Assembly (NCBI GenBank): GCA_027924645.1
Contig: BSBN01000809.1
Span: forward strand, 41,322,001 to 41,386,000
Direction of reading: 5' to 3'
From: Cunninghamia lanceolata
Taxonomy: Eukaryota > Streptophyta > Pinopsida > Cupressales > Cupressaceae
Length of the DNA: 64,000 bases
Position numbers and translations under genes: made by a program
The notes under the pieces: generated by a model
Seen by the model: only the letters and a program-made list of their open reading frames with translations
Databases searched by the model: none
Told to the model about the DNA's origin: nothing
Shown: positions 10,887 through 23,127 of the stretch, piece after piece
Numbering within the stretch: position 1 is the stretch's first letter
Layout of the letters: every line of letters begins with the position of its first letter

Positions 10887-12149
10887 ACCTCTCAAGTTGA
10901 TCATCCAAGGAATTTTTGGGACAAACAAATCCTACCTTATTAATTGCATTAAGTATGCAATACATAGTAAGTCAATCAATGGTAAAAGCCTCTTCTCAAT
11001 CCTTGCACCAACAAGAACTGTTGATTTTGATATATGTGCAACTGTATTTCACACATCCTTGAAGATGCCTATTAAAAATATGTGACCTTTAAGTGGGCAA
11101 TCATTAACTACACTACCAAAAGAGTTAAAGCATGTTCAATATATTATGATTGATGAAATGAGTTTTATAGGCCCCAAGATATTTATTAATATCAACAATC
11201 ACTTGAAACAAGTGTTTCTATCACATGGTACCAAATATATTGGTGGAAGGTCAATTATCGTTGTTGGTGATCTCACCCAATCACCTCCTATAAAGGGCAT
11301 ACCACTGTATGCAAGTATATACTTCACTTAGTTGTTTTACATCATATGAAATTTCTACTTTACATGTCAAAAATCAAATAGTGTCTAATGTAACTACAAA
11401 ATTTTTCACATGTGAACTTTTTATTCTAGTTGATAACACTTGCAACACATGGTAAAGCATCATGGGCTACATTTTAAAAGGTTGTGACCTTGGAGACAAG
11501 TTTTCATCAAAAATGACACAAACTAGAACACGTTATATTTAGAAATATGTTAATAAACATTCAAAATGCATCAATAACATATGGGGCAAGTTCTCATGGA
11601 ATGAACAAACATCTCTATCAATGCCAAGGAATGTGAATTATTTGATGCACCTATGCATTTATATGTGACACATAATATGTTCATGCTCCATAATAAGAGA
11701 ATTTTAAAGTTGTTAATCACACCAATTGCATGCAATGTGTTTACATATATTAGGCATACATAATCACATGAGAATGATAACAATCATCTAGAAAATGAAA
11801 TACTATTTTGTGTTGCCCAACCATAATGTTGGTGTACAATTTATGGGTAGACATTGGCTTAGTTAATGGGGCACTTGGTACAACAAATAATATAATCTAT
11901 TTTAAAGGTACTAGACCACCTACCTTGTCATTTTGTGTGGTCATCAAGTTTGATCATTATGTAGGTGTATCATGGGACATGAATAATCCCAAGTTTGTCC
12001 CTATTGTACTTGTGACAAGAGACAATCATACACAAATTTCAATCAAAATGACGTGGGGTCTAACCATACACAAATCACAAGGGTTGGTATTAGAAAGGGC
12101 CACAATAGATATTGGTAATATAGATAGAACAAGCTTGAAATTCATTTAA
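10887..12149 (+). pseudogene. Helitron-like PIF1 helicase, ATPase core (broken)
   Basis: Continues 1160-1880. 10897-11085 reads LIIQGIFGTNKSYLINCI, a Walker A motif with G-T-N-K-S instead of G-T-G-K-S, then LAPTRTVDFDI. 11146-11331 has IDEMSFIGP (Walker B) and IIVVGDLTQSPPIKG, the GD-x-x-Q-x-PP motif. 11808-12149 has NLWVDIGLVNGALGT, WGLTIHKSQGLVL and IDIG, the C-terminal motifs of PIF1/RecD-like helicases. An in-frame TGA lies at 11086 and the stretch 11332-11807 has many stops. In Helitrons this helicase works with a Rep nuclease in rolling-circle transposition. Neither Rep nor a CTRR hairpin end is visible, so the class assignment rests on the helicase alone. Confidence 0.8.
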
Positions 12150-12557
12150 GTCTCTCAACTCATTATGAATATCACCACCATTCTCATTTGAACACTACTC
12201 AAAGATAGAAAATTGATGCAATCACGATAGCAGGGTCTAATAAAGATTGTCTGGCCATGTAGTCAACAACAACAACACATACACAGATTATCGCAAACCA
12301 CATAAATTCACATAAAACACCATAATTTATTCATTAGACAACATGTATGAAATCATCAATGAATTACAACCACAAGATTTGTCGTAATGGGCCCTTTTAT
12401 ATGCTAGGTCATAACCATTTGATTACAATATTGCACAAATAGATAGTTGCCCCATAGGCTTCCTACATGCATATACTCACTAAACTATGGAAACACCACT
12501 TTAGGTGATGCATAATGATATCAAGTCCAATATAACTTCAGAATTTTACCACTACCC
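12150..12557. other. Non-coding AT-rich stretch, left of the solo LTR
   Basis: No coding signal on either strand. It reads straight on into 13623-14790 once the solo LTR and one TACCC copy are removed, so both pieces are the same older sequence. It may be LTR debris. Confidence 0.4.
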
Positions 12558-13617
12558 TGTTGAAATTAAGGAACACTGAGAGGGGGGGTGAATCAGTGTT
12601 CTGCAAAACTTATTACTATGTTCCTTTATTAATTCATCATATATATTCAAAAGAAAGAAGCATGAACATAAGAGCAGAAACAGAAAGATCATAACACATG
12701 AACACCAGGATTTTTACGTAGAAACCTAGTTAAGGGAAAAACCATGGTGGGGGTTAACCCACAAGAATTTATACTTGGTTAAAAGTATTACAAATGGGGA
12801 AGGCACATGCCTTCGGCTCACAGCCCAGAGCTCACTACTTAGAGAGGCTCACTGCGTACAAGAAATGATTACAAGAAGATTACAGAATGTTTGAACTAAT
12901 GAATAACATCTACCAATGCAAGAGTTCAGTTCTAGTTAAGTACAAAATACTGAGCTTAGATCTTCACCTGAACACACTTCTTTCTGCCCTTTCGCACTTA
13001 CTTCATTATCACACCTCACTCACACTCTTTAAAACACTCGAATCCATCGGCTATATATATTCGCATCAAGAAATTCAATCAACTGTAGTCAGCTTCAAGA
13101 AAACTTAGAACATTTATTAAGAACTCTGCTCTGTTAGCTGAATCCATGCACAAACAACAACGCAGACCAAAAACTTGTGTTCTCAAATCATCAATCATGT
13201 CAGCCAAGACCACTGATTATCACAAATTGCTTATCCAACAACTTTTCTTCATCCAGACCAAGATCAAATACTAGATTGGCCTGTTCTTCTTCTGACTGTA
13301 CTGACTAATTGGAACTCGATACTCAGATGCTTATAACTTTTGAATCCTTCATCACCGGAGGCTAAATTTCTAGATTTAGATAATCCTGACAATCCTTATC
13401 ACTTCCTCAGATCTGTAGCACACTGTGATTTACCACCTGAGAGATCCAAACCAAGATACTGGACCATGTCACATGCTATGTTTCTGACTACCCGGACTTA
13501 GACAAATCTTCACTCTGACTTCCAGTAAGATCCCTTGATGTAGTGCAGATCTATAAGATGGATTTAGTTGCCATCAATGACAACACCTGACATGCCTAGT
13601 AGTGTCTCTTGCCAACA
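12558..13617 (-). mobile_element. Solo LTR, Sirevirus-like copia
   Basis: 1,060 bp with a perfect 5-bp target duplication TACCC (12553-12557 and 13618-13622) and no internal region. In element direction it starts TGTTGGCAAGAGACACTACT and ends TTTCAACA. Its start resembles the LTR of the 39163-46770 element (TGTTGGCAAGTGACACTGTG), including the shared GTTGTCATTGATGG. It carries GGCTCACTGC-type repeats (reverse of GCAGTGAGCC, 12800-12855) and the C7-loop stem at 12571-12601. It formed by LTR-LTR recombination that removed the rest. 12887-13108 is open by chance inside it. Confidence 0.93.
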
Positions 13618-13622
13618 TACCC

Positions 13623-14790
13623 TATTGTAATGATTGTCACATCGGCCACATAATGATTTCCAATACAAAATTGCAACACTACTCTTTGCATAAGGTACAA
13701 CCTCCAAAGCACAACAATATTCTATGACAATGACATTCACGATACATCACTATCAAAGTTCCAAATGATCGCACCCCATATTATAGTCTTTGTTACCTTG
13801 CTATACCTCTCATACCTCGCTCCCTCGTTGCTGAAACTTACCTATTACACTTTTACACCATCCTAGTCTTCTTTGCTTGCCTTCAATTGATGCAAAACCC
13901 AAAACCACATGATCTTTGTCGGCCTCAAGATGGCACAAAATCTGAAACCACATGAAATGTGTCAGTAACTGAAAATAACAAACTTACAAATTCCAATGGT
14001 CAACCAGTGGAGAATCTCCATGCAGTACACCACACATCTTCACAACAGTTATTACAGCCTTCCCAATTATTTTCCTTTGTTACAAACCCAAAATAAACCT
14101 TCCACAAATAGAAACAGTTCCAATTGAACACACTATCAACCCATATACACTTCTTGAACCAAATTAATAGCCTTTACTTATCCAATCAATTTCAAATTTC
14201 AATAGAAGCTAATTAAATTATAAACAAAACTACAACCAAAACTGCAAAAGCTAATTCCTCAATGCAATGAAATGCGCTACCTTTTTTTACCACAGACCAT
14301 TAACCACAAACTCACAGACACACTAACTACCAGACTAAACCACAAATTCCACTTTCTTAGACATGATACCACATTCCCAAAATGCGTAGGGATGCACCTT
14401 CATAAAAAATACATGTTATTTAAACAATAGGAAAAATGAAGAGCAACAATTACAATCCCTATCTCTAAAATACACATTATATAAACAATAGGAAAATTGA
14501 GGAGATTATGGTTACAATCCTTATCTCTATGCTATTACTTCAAAGTAACATTCAATGAATGTCCATTTTGCATAAAATTGGTACGATTTCTTATATAGTT
14601 TAGTCTTTGTACTTATAATATCAAGACTCATTGATTCTTCTCTAAAATCATGACTATCAAAATAAATCTATTTATATGATATTATAGTGATGTTTGAGAG
14701 ATTCTTGTTGTTCATGGGTACCTAACATGGCCTTGTAGCTGGGACCCATTCTTGCATTAGTTGCATGTTTTTCATTTCTCCCTAAGTTGC
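13623..14790. other. Non-coding stretch right of the solo LTR
   Basis: No open frame of note. Two AT-rich near-repeats lie at about 14400-14520 (each with ACATTATATAAACAATAGG-like sequence). The last 100 bp lead into a polypurine tract, so part of it may be the 3' untranslated end of an otherwise lost LTR element. Confidence 0.35.
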
Positions 14791-15010
14791 ATTTAAGGGG
14801 GGTGTTGGTGTAATTAAATATTAAATTACACTTTATTAAGTTGACTTAGGACTAATTTTAGTCTTAAGTTATTCTTAAGTCATATTAGGGTTTTTCTCTA
14901 ACTTGCAATTATAAAATCAAGTTATCTCATGTAATTCATTAATCTATTTCATTAATTGCATCCTTATTGTGCAAATTATTCCTCTTTGCTTTTTTCTCAA
15001 AGAGATTCGA
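14791..15010 (+). repeat. PPT and start of a 3' LTR (truncated)
   Basis: ATTTAAGGGGGG at 14791-14802 is a polypurine tract followed at 14803 by TGTTGGTGTAATTAAATA, a plausible LTR start. The LTR-like AT-rich sequence runs to about 15010, where T/G-rich sequence of different character begins. No second copy or target duplication is visible, so the family is unknown. Confidence 0.45.
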
Positions 15011-16518
15011 AGAAAAAAGTGAATATGGGTGATCAATTTTGTCTTCTCAAACGCCAATTGCTGCATCTTTGGAAAACAAGAAACCTTGATAAGTTTATTC
15101 TACCTTTGTAACTCCTTGGCTCTTGTCTTTGTTCGCGATCCTGTGTTTCTACTTGTTTATCATTGTTGGTTGTGGATGGCCAGTTTCAGGCTATTGATGT
15201 TGATCTCTATGGTTCTGTGCTTGCTGTGTGCTCCTGTGCTCCTGGACAGTCCTTAGTAGTGGCAGTTTGATACTCTTGGAGTTGCTATGTGACAAGGCTT
15301 GTCTATCACAGTCTGCGATGTCAGTTTATGCCCAGCCTGCTATAGGTTTAGTGGAAGGTTTGCAGCCTTTATATCTTCTTCAAATGGTTATTGTCTACAG
15401 TGCAATCTTTATGCATCAGGAAGAACAGTTTCTGGAGTCATTTTGCTGCTGCCTTTATGGTTGGGTTTATAGCCAGCATTCACATGCTTTTATCTGTTGT
15501 TGGCATGGTTACTTAGTTGTTCTTGTTGTTGTCCTCATCATTAAATGGTTGCAACAACAGGTTATAGTTGTTTGGCACAATTACATTTTCATTGTTTCAG
15601 GCAGGTTGAGTTCAGGTTGCACTAACAGGGGTGTCTTGGCTCATTCTCTTAGTTGAGTGGAAGAGGTCTACTGTCACATTGGTTGATTTATTCCTTTTAT
15701 CTCTGTGCTTGGACAGGGCATTTGGTTTCCTTGTATATGGTGGTTTGGCACAACACATATGCTATGTTTGATGTCCTCGTTGTTGCTGTTCGTCTTTGAA
15801 ATTTCCCAGCCATCTTGGTTTCCGTTGTTGCTGCACAAGTGATACGAGATGAGTCATTAGACATGTTGTTGTCCGGTTGTTTTGTTCTGTCTCTGTTCAG
15901 CATTTATTTCCATGGGGACACAGAACATTATGAAGTTGGGACCTCAAATATGGTAGATCAAGCTGCAGATAGGATTATATTTGGTCGTTTGGAGAGCTCC
16001 AAGAAGTTGGACTAGTTCGCAGGCTCCTGTTTTATGCTGCTTCTGTTTTGGTCTGCTGCTTTCTACAGGTTTGTTCATTATATGTGAAGCCATCCCATTA
16101 TCCTCTTCGGAGTTGACTGGGCCGAATGGTGACACTCTGTTATGGAGGCCTTTGTTTGTTATGATCCAGCTTTGGGGATTTAACTTCAGGTTCCTTTGCT
16201 CAGTAGGAGGCCTTCTTCCATTGCTTAGTGTATTCCCCTCCCTTGGAGATGTTTTTTCGCTGCTGTGTTCCTGGACGGTGTGCCTTGTGGTGCTGTTACA
16301 ATTTCTGCAGTAGCTGTTTTTATCAGCCTTTTTCCTGTAGCAATTGTTTGATCTTTCGTTGTTGAATCAGCTCTATTCTTGTTTTATCTGGGTGCCTTTG
16401 CAAAGGCTTTTCTTTTTAGAAGTTGTCTCTTGTTATTAGGTGTTTAATAGTCTGTTCCTTGCAGTCTTTTGACTGCACTTACTATTTTATTCGCATTTTT
16501 TCAATTAAAAAAAAAAAC
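15011..16518 (+). mobile_element. Poly(A)-tailed non-LTR retrotransposon-like sequence
   Basis: T/G-rich sequence ends TTTTTTCAATT followed by an 11-A run (16507-16517), typical of a LINE 3' end. No endonuclease or RT frame remains, so it would be a 5'-truncated copy. The 3' 570 bp recur with the same tail at 22556-23127. Open runs such as 15228-15656 encode only hydrophobic, T-driven residues and are not credible genes. The 5' limit and target duplication were not found. Confidence 0.45.
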
Positions 16519-19340
16519 AATAACAAAATGAACTTATACAATATACTACATACTATACTCATTAGATATAAAACCACTCATCATCCCTGACTCCTAAAAT
16601 CTTGATCAAACTTTTCTCATTCAATATTGGCATATAGCTAACTAAATTAAACGTACAAAACACTTCTCTCATTACTGTCCAAAAATTTATGATGTCTACC
16701 AATCAAGTGACACTTCTAGATGCTTTTTCTAATAATCATTAGAATTTCAAGGAAGGTTGGGAAACAAGAAGCATATTATATTTTTATAGAAGGTTGCACC
16801 TGGGCGAGAAGAGCCCTTCGCCGGGATTACCTTCCTTTGTTTTTCCTTTTGTTTGGATAACACCCTACAGTTTTGGTTCGATATACCTATGTGGGACTGG
16901 GGGCGATTTTATGTAAAAGACAAAGTAAGTGTGTCAGGTTTTGTGGAGACAATAAATTATTTTTTATATTTTGCTGTTGACTGACTTGTTTTCATTCGTC
17001 ACCCTATTTTCCGCATATGATGATGCTAATGTTTTATCGCTTTTCAGTTTGCATGTGTGATCATCACATGAAAACGTAGGTTAGGTATTAAGTAGCACTT
17101 ATATTGATAGGGAGTGTAATGGGTAGGTGATTTGAAAAATTTGGGGATATTTAGGTTGATGAGAAATTGTGTGGAAAAAGAGTAATAAGATTATGTGGAT
17201 GAGCAAGATTTGATGTTGGAGTGTTTCAAATTAATCTCGTCATTATAAAAGTGGATATATATATATTTTTTTTTGAATGCCATTTTTATAGTGATTATTG
17301 GGAAAAGAGATTTGAGCGTCTCCAATTCAATTGAGTAAGGTAATGAGTTTTATTTTTCAGTGGGCATTTGAGATGGTGATGGATAAAAGTCTAAGCAAAG
17401 TAACATAAAACTAGAGTGAGATAGGGACAATGTAGATAGGGTTCAATCATTACCTAAATGTAGAGTAAATAACAAACTCAATGGTTAAAATAAATTAACA
17501 AGTTTAAATATTTTAATTTAATGAGAGTAAGTTCAATAAATCAGGGGTAAATTTCATGATTTATAAAAAATTGCAACCCTATGGACAAAAAATAACAATG
17601 ATTCGAACTTACCATAATTCTAGTGAATATTGAAGATAGATTTAACTATATGGCCCACGTACAAATATATATACTACTTACAAAGTTACCATGGTCACAT
17701 CTTTGTTGAATCTTGTAGGTCTGTATAAAAAGAAACTCAAAATCTTCAAATGTAGATTCCCTTGGGAGAAGTGACAATTAATACAAATTGATCAGGAAAA
17801 TTATCTCTCAAGCACCACATTATTCAGATGAGGTTCATAACTATTATCAGTTATGCCCACAAAATGGTGCTTCACCTTTTGCATTGTGTACTATCACACT
17901 ATTGTCACTGCTTGTTCTCATCCATTATTCTTAGATCTTAAATGCTTCTACATCAAAATTAAATGATGATCCCTCTAATATTATGTGTTGAGCATTGAGC
18001 ATATGCCACTAGTGGGACACTATAATGGACATTTTCAATGTTGCAAAATAAATCTCATATACATCTATGAAGTGACTAATGGAAAAATATTCTTTCAATT
18101 GTTACACCTTGTTGTCCAATATTGTGGACATAATTTTACCTTTGAATGTTCAAATGTCCCAGTTGACTTGTACTCTAAAAGGATTTTGTGTTTGCACAAG
18201 AACATGTTATTCAATGTGTTGTAGCATTAGTCCAAGTTAGAACATGAGTTCATAGAATTGTCGGAAGAGCTCTTGGTGCTATGTTGTAATGAAACAACTT
18301 GAACGATAGAAGAATATAATAGGAAACATGTTTCAAATACTTGATAATAATAAGCCACTTCAAGGTGGCAACCTCCAAAACTCTCTAGGAAGAACATAAT
18401 TTGCAATATGATGTTCAAATAACACTCACTACCTGTTACCCAAGTTTTTGTCATTATCTTCCAATAACAAGAATGCCCTTGTTCAATTTAAACTTGGTTT
18501 AGTCTTGTTCTCACAATGTATCTTACCCATTGTAAATTCCCCCAAGTCTTAAGGTCTTTGCACCTTGATTGACATTTTCGTTCTTTTGCAAACTTTATCG
18601 CTAGGTTTGCTAGTTCACGAACCTAGCAATGTAGTAATAGGACAGAACATTGACTTAGTTCTCCTTTGTCATCGGCATTCTTTCCCTTTTGAAAACTTTC
18701 TTTGTTGTCCTATGTTCCTTATTGCTTAGTTTTTTAGTTCGCTAACTCTTTGACAAGCCAGTCATATATTCCTGCGAGTTAGTCCCATCAAGTTTGATCT
18801 TGCTGATGAAAGGAAACTCTTTGTTAAAGTCTCAAGCTTAGAAGCAAAGTTAGCAAACCATGAGTTCATCGATGTATGGTTCACCGATCAAGACTAAAGA
18901 TAAGTAATGATCGCTCGTAACAACAATCGACAAACTATTGAGTTCACGAACTCTTAAGTCCACCGATGACATTGTTTCTTGACTCATCTTTTCATTGATA
19001 AGTAAAGTTCCACAATGACATGGTTGACCGATGAAGAAGTTAAAGGAGAGATACATTCAAGTTTGAGAAATGAAATCTTTGCAGATAAGTGAAATTTAAA
19101 AGGTGTTGTGTCCACTACCCCTAAGCATTAATTACAAGGGTGTATTAATGAGTTAAAATGATACCCTAATAAATAGGGTTTTGAGAGGCATTTTATTCAC
19201 CATTTAACATCAGATTTCTTCTCAATGCTAGATCTACACTCTCGTTAACTGTTTTGAGCTCATTCTTATAGTTAGTTATAGTGTATGAGGTAGGTGGCAT
19301 ATAATTTCCCCCCTCACAGTTCAAATTATTCCATATATTT
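16519..19340. other. Spacer of unit A, mostly non-coding
   Basis: AT-rich. A small GC-rich patch at 16799-16825 (GGGCGAGAAGAGCCCTTCGC) stands out. 17985-18224 (79 codons, TTG start) is open in both units but matches nothing I know. 18540-19150 has short repeats of AGTTCAC/GAACC type. An LTR may be hidden here, but no ends could be fixed. The equivalent in unit B is 23128-25955. Confidence 0.4.
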
Positions 19341-19352
19341 GAAATTGCTGGA

Positions 19353-21396
19353 TTGTATTGCACTCTCTCAAGGTTTCATGAGTACTGTACATATACTACA
19401 CATCCATTCCTCCCACTGAAAGCATTACCTCCTGAGGATTATCAAGTGCTATTAAGGGTGGTCGACTATTCAATTTTGTGGGTGATACAAGTTGCAAAGA
19501 TGAAATATAAATATCAAGGGTTGAACATATCCACCATAATTGGAAATAAATTGGCCATGATAAAAGACACTGATCTTGGGCATATTAATATGAAATATTT
19601 CTAGAATAGGATGGGTAATGACCCCTGAGAACCTATAGATGAGAGCCATTCACAAGTGCTCTTTCTCGTGCTGAGGGTTTCCCTCCTATGGTCCAGTGTA
19701 CAGATTTGTTGTTGGATTGCATAGAGAACTATCATACAGAGTCTCGACAAGTTAGGACAGTGGATGGTGAGGTGGTTGTGACCCTAGATGCCGAATCCAT
19801 TAGTAACACCCTCAAATTATTTGTCTGGGAGGCATATACTCACATGTCAATGGAGATGGGGTGGGGTTATTATGTCGATAGGAAGAGTTGGTGTAACAAG
19901 TGTATTGCCACCACCTGGCTTAAGAAGGAAAAGAAAGGTCAATCTCAGCTTCCTAAGAACCTTGTTAGAGCTCACTTTAAAGATAACATCTCTGATATTA
20001 TCACCCTTCTGCATAGAGTAGTAGGAAGTGTTGAGTCAAATGAGTTTGTGAAATGGATGTGCCAATTCATCTTAATGATATGTGTCGGGGATCAACACAT
20101 TGATTGGGCAAAGATGATTAGTGACCACCTACATGATCAAATGGTGAATTATTGGAAGAAGAATAAATTTTATATGTGTTCATAACTTTTCTATGTTCTT
20201 GCAAATATACAGAGGGTATGGCCTGGTCTAAGGACTACCACTCATTTCACTGATGCTACTTAGATTTATGATTGCTATCCTCAGGTGTAGGAGGAGACTG
20301 GACATAAGGATTATAGAAGAGTCGGTGATGCCTCACTGATGTTCAATTTAAGTCTAGGATATATGGAAACCTTGGCCTCAAAATTTCCACACATGCAACA
20401 AACCTTGTTGTTTAGTATGGAAGCTATTTTATCCAATTTGATAGATTGACGTATATCAGAATTGGGGGTTTTGAGAAATCACCTTACAAACTGCCTAGGT
20501 ATGTCCTAGATTACATTATTTTTCTACAAATCTATAGACATATTTCACATGCTAGCAAGAAATACCATGATTACAAGAAGAAAGGGTACACTTTGCAATT
20601 AATTCACTACACTTGCAATAAACATGAAGATGCATGGCATGTGGATAGAATTCTGTCTAAATTCAATTTCCATTTATATGCTTCAAGAACCTATTTTATA
20701 GTAAAGGTTTTGTGAAGGATAATCTCTATACACCCCTGCTACATTTTCACCGACCCCACCTCAAAGAATATTAGAAAGATTGTACTGATGAGCATGAAGT
20801 TAGGAGGGATTGGATGAGGTTGATAATAGACCAAATGAGAGCATTCAATTTGTGGTGGGACCTTCCACACATTGTTGATGATTTTTTCTAATATGTTAGA
20901 TGAAGGATATTATGTAGAGAAAGATAAACCATTACCAAAATTGAGGTGGTCTGAGAAGGAGATCACCTATATATTTTTGAGGTCTTCTTTTGTGTTGGAT
21001 AAGAGTAAGATAGGGATACAGGTGAAGATTGTTGGTCATACTACTACTCCACCCACAAAATATGAAGTGAAAGGACAATGTTCTACCATTCCATCAGCCT
21101 CTCAGAAGCCAGCTTCAGCATGCCACTAGGTCAAATATAGTTTCCCAAGGAGGGAATGATGGTGATGGGGAAGATCCTAAGAAGGGTGATAAATTGAAAT
21201 TTTAGTGTGAGGGAGATGTCAAGAAACCAAGAACAAAGTTGAATATTAGAAGACCTCCCAAAGTTGATGCAAAAGGGACACCCAAGGATAAACAAAAACA
21301 TCAAACAAGGAGTCATGACATTCCTTCTTCACCTAATAGAAGTAATGTGCCTATGAGTTCAATACAAACTCCTCCAGTTGATTCTCATAATGTTAG
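19353..21396 (+). pseudogene. Unidentified element-borne protein, unit A copy (broken)
   Basis: Frames at 19353-19604, 19688-20185, 20446-20715 and 20872-21129 lie in order on one strand and are separated by stops and shifts, so they look like one decayed protein of about 600 codons. Recognisable stretches: RTVDGEVVVTLDAESISNTL, SNEFVKWMCQFILMI, MISDHLHDQMVNYWKK, GGFEKSPYKLPRYVLDYIIF, IHYTCNKHEDAWHVDRIL. It ends in a Lys/Pro/Ser-rich tail. I see no RT, integrase, protease or zinc knuckle. The layout (I-x2-HL-x-DQ, then a helical region) loosely resembles the large ORF at 42173-45366. The family is unknown; a plant-mobile-domain-like or transposon protein is only a guess. Confidence 0.45.
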
Positions 21397-22551
21397 TGTT
21401 GCAAGTATGTTCTAACTAGTGTTGTCATTGATGTCAACATGTTTGTGTTGTCATTGGTGCCAACTATATCTTTTGATATTGCTATTTGTTGATTAATTGA
21501 GTTGTCATGTTAAGAACACTGTCTGAGTATTTTGCTCCGCATTTTCTCTGTATTGAAGATTGGAGTATGAGATTTGGATATGATTTAGAGAAGTGTTTGA
21601 AGATGCTAAATCCAAAATTTGGTGGTCCGGATCACTATGCAAAAAAAGTTCTATTCACCAGTTTGAAGATTGTACTTGATAATGTTTGCAGAATGGCAGG
21701 GAGATAGTATTTTTCTCCGCATTTCTCCGTAGGTTGGATTTTGGTCTTGCGGTTCTAGACTTAAGCTTATAAGGTCCTTAGCTATCTTCATTCCAAAGGA
21801 TTTTTTATTTGGTGCTCCAAAAAGCAAGTTACTGATTAGCAGAGTTTGACAGTGTCTATTGAGAAGCAGTCTGTAATGTGTATTCAAGTGATAGCTGTTG
21901 TCTTCAAGTGAGATCTATTGTAGTTGGATTTTTCAGCACCCAAGTGATTCTATGTTGTTCATAGATGTCTGTAGAATGTATTGAAGGTGTGTACTTCATC
22001 CACAAGTTACAATGAAGTTCTTGAAAGCATACATCCAAGTGTTCTTGATGTGTGCACTAGTTATGGCCGACCTGGTTATTTACACTTGTTGCGGAGATGA
22101 TTCATGGATTGTAAAGCATGTCCAAGCATGTGAAGATGTATTTGGGTCTGAGCTAAGCCATGAAGTGTTTCTCTTTCATTCATTTGCTCCACAAGTTTAT
22201 TTAGGTCCAGTCCTAATTTGATTTATGTATATATGCCAACCTTGGAGATAGTTCCAATGGTTGTAAAATGTAATGTCGACCTTGATGTACATTCCAAGGT
22301 TGATGATAGGTATAAATGTATGTAATGAATTAGTGAGTGAGGTGTGATTGTATGAAGATGCGAAGATAAAGTGTGAGTTGTAAAAGTAGAGCATAGTAGA
22401 GGAGATATATTGTGCTTCAATGGAACTGAACTTAGGCATGGTGTAGATGCTACTATATCAGTTCATCTTGGCAGTGAGCCAATCTTTGATAGTGAGCCAA
22501 CCCTCGGTAGTGAGACACCCCTGCTAGTGAGCCACCCTTTGGCAATGAGCC
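21397..22551 (+). repeat. Sirevirus-like LTR, truncated (unit A)
   Basis: Starts TGTTGCAAGTATGTTCTAAC, as at 28016, and follows the unit B LTR until the GCAGTGAGCC repeat zone (22466-22551). There the tandem-duplication junction cuts it, so the U5 end and PBS are missing. Confidence 0.8.
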
Positions 22552-22555
22552 ACCC

Positions 22556-23127
22556 TATGGTAGATCAAGCTATAGATAGGATTATATTTGGTCGTTTGGG
22601 GAGCTCCAAGAAGTTGGACTAGTTCGCACGCTCTTGTTTTATGCTACTTCAGTTTTGGTCTGCTGCTTTCTATAGGTTTGTTCATTATATGTGAAGCCAT
22701 CCCATTATCCTCTTCGGAGTTGACTGGGCCAAATGGTGACACTCTGTTATGGAGGCCTTTATTTGTTATGATCCAGCTTTGGAGATTTAACTTCAGGTTC
22801 CTTTGCTCAGTAGGAGGCCTTCTTCCATTGCTCAGTGTATTCCCCTGCCTTGGAGATGTTTTTTCACTGCTGTGTTCCTAGACGGTGTGCCTTGTGGTGC
22901 TGTTACAATTTCTGCAGTAGCTGTTTTTATCAGCCTTTTTCCTGTAGCAATTGTTTGATCTTTCGTTGTTGAATCAACTCTATTCTTGTTGTATTTGGGT
23001 GCCTTTGCAAAGGCTTTTCTTTGTATTGAAGTTGTCTCTTGTTATTAGGTGTTTAATAGTCTGTTCCTTGCAGTCTTTTGACTGCACTTATTATTGTATT
23101 CGCATTTTTTCAATTAAAAAAAAAAAA
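22556..23127 (+). mobile_element. LINE-like 3' tail, unit B copy
   Basis: Same sequence as 15949-16518 with a 12-A tail (23116-23127). Its 5' edge is the duplication junction, not a transposition end. Confidence 0.5.

Larger units (their letters stand above)
15949..22551. repeat. 6.6-kb direct tandem duplication, unit A
   Basis: 6,603 bp matching 22556-29171 in the same orientation, high identity by eye with scattered substitutions and small indels. It starts inside the LINE-like tail (TATGGTAGATCAAGC) and ends inside a copia LTR (GGCAATGAGCC). A 4-bp filler ACCC (22552-22555) joins it to unit B. Contents in order: LINE-like tail, spacer, decayed unknown coding region, LTR part. Confidence 0.93.

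Noticed and set aside
15029..15656. Hydrophobic open frames that look like membrane proteins
   Set aside because: The sequence is T/G-rich, the frames shift without conserved motifs, and the region ends as a poly(A)-tailed non-LTR-like element.
16757..16830. Transferred organellar DNA at the GC-rich patch
   Set aside because: No recognisable plastid or mitochondrial gene motif; the patch is short and flanked by ordinary repeat sequence.
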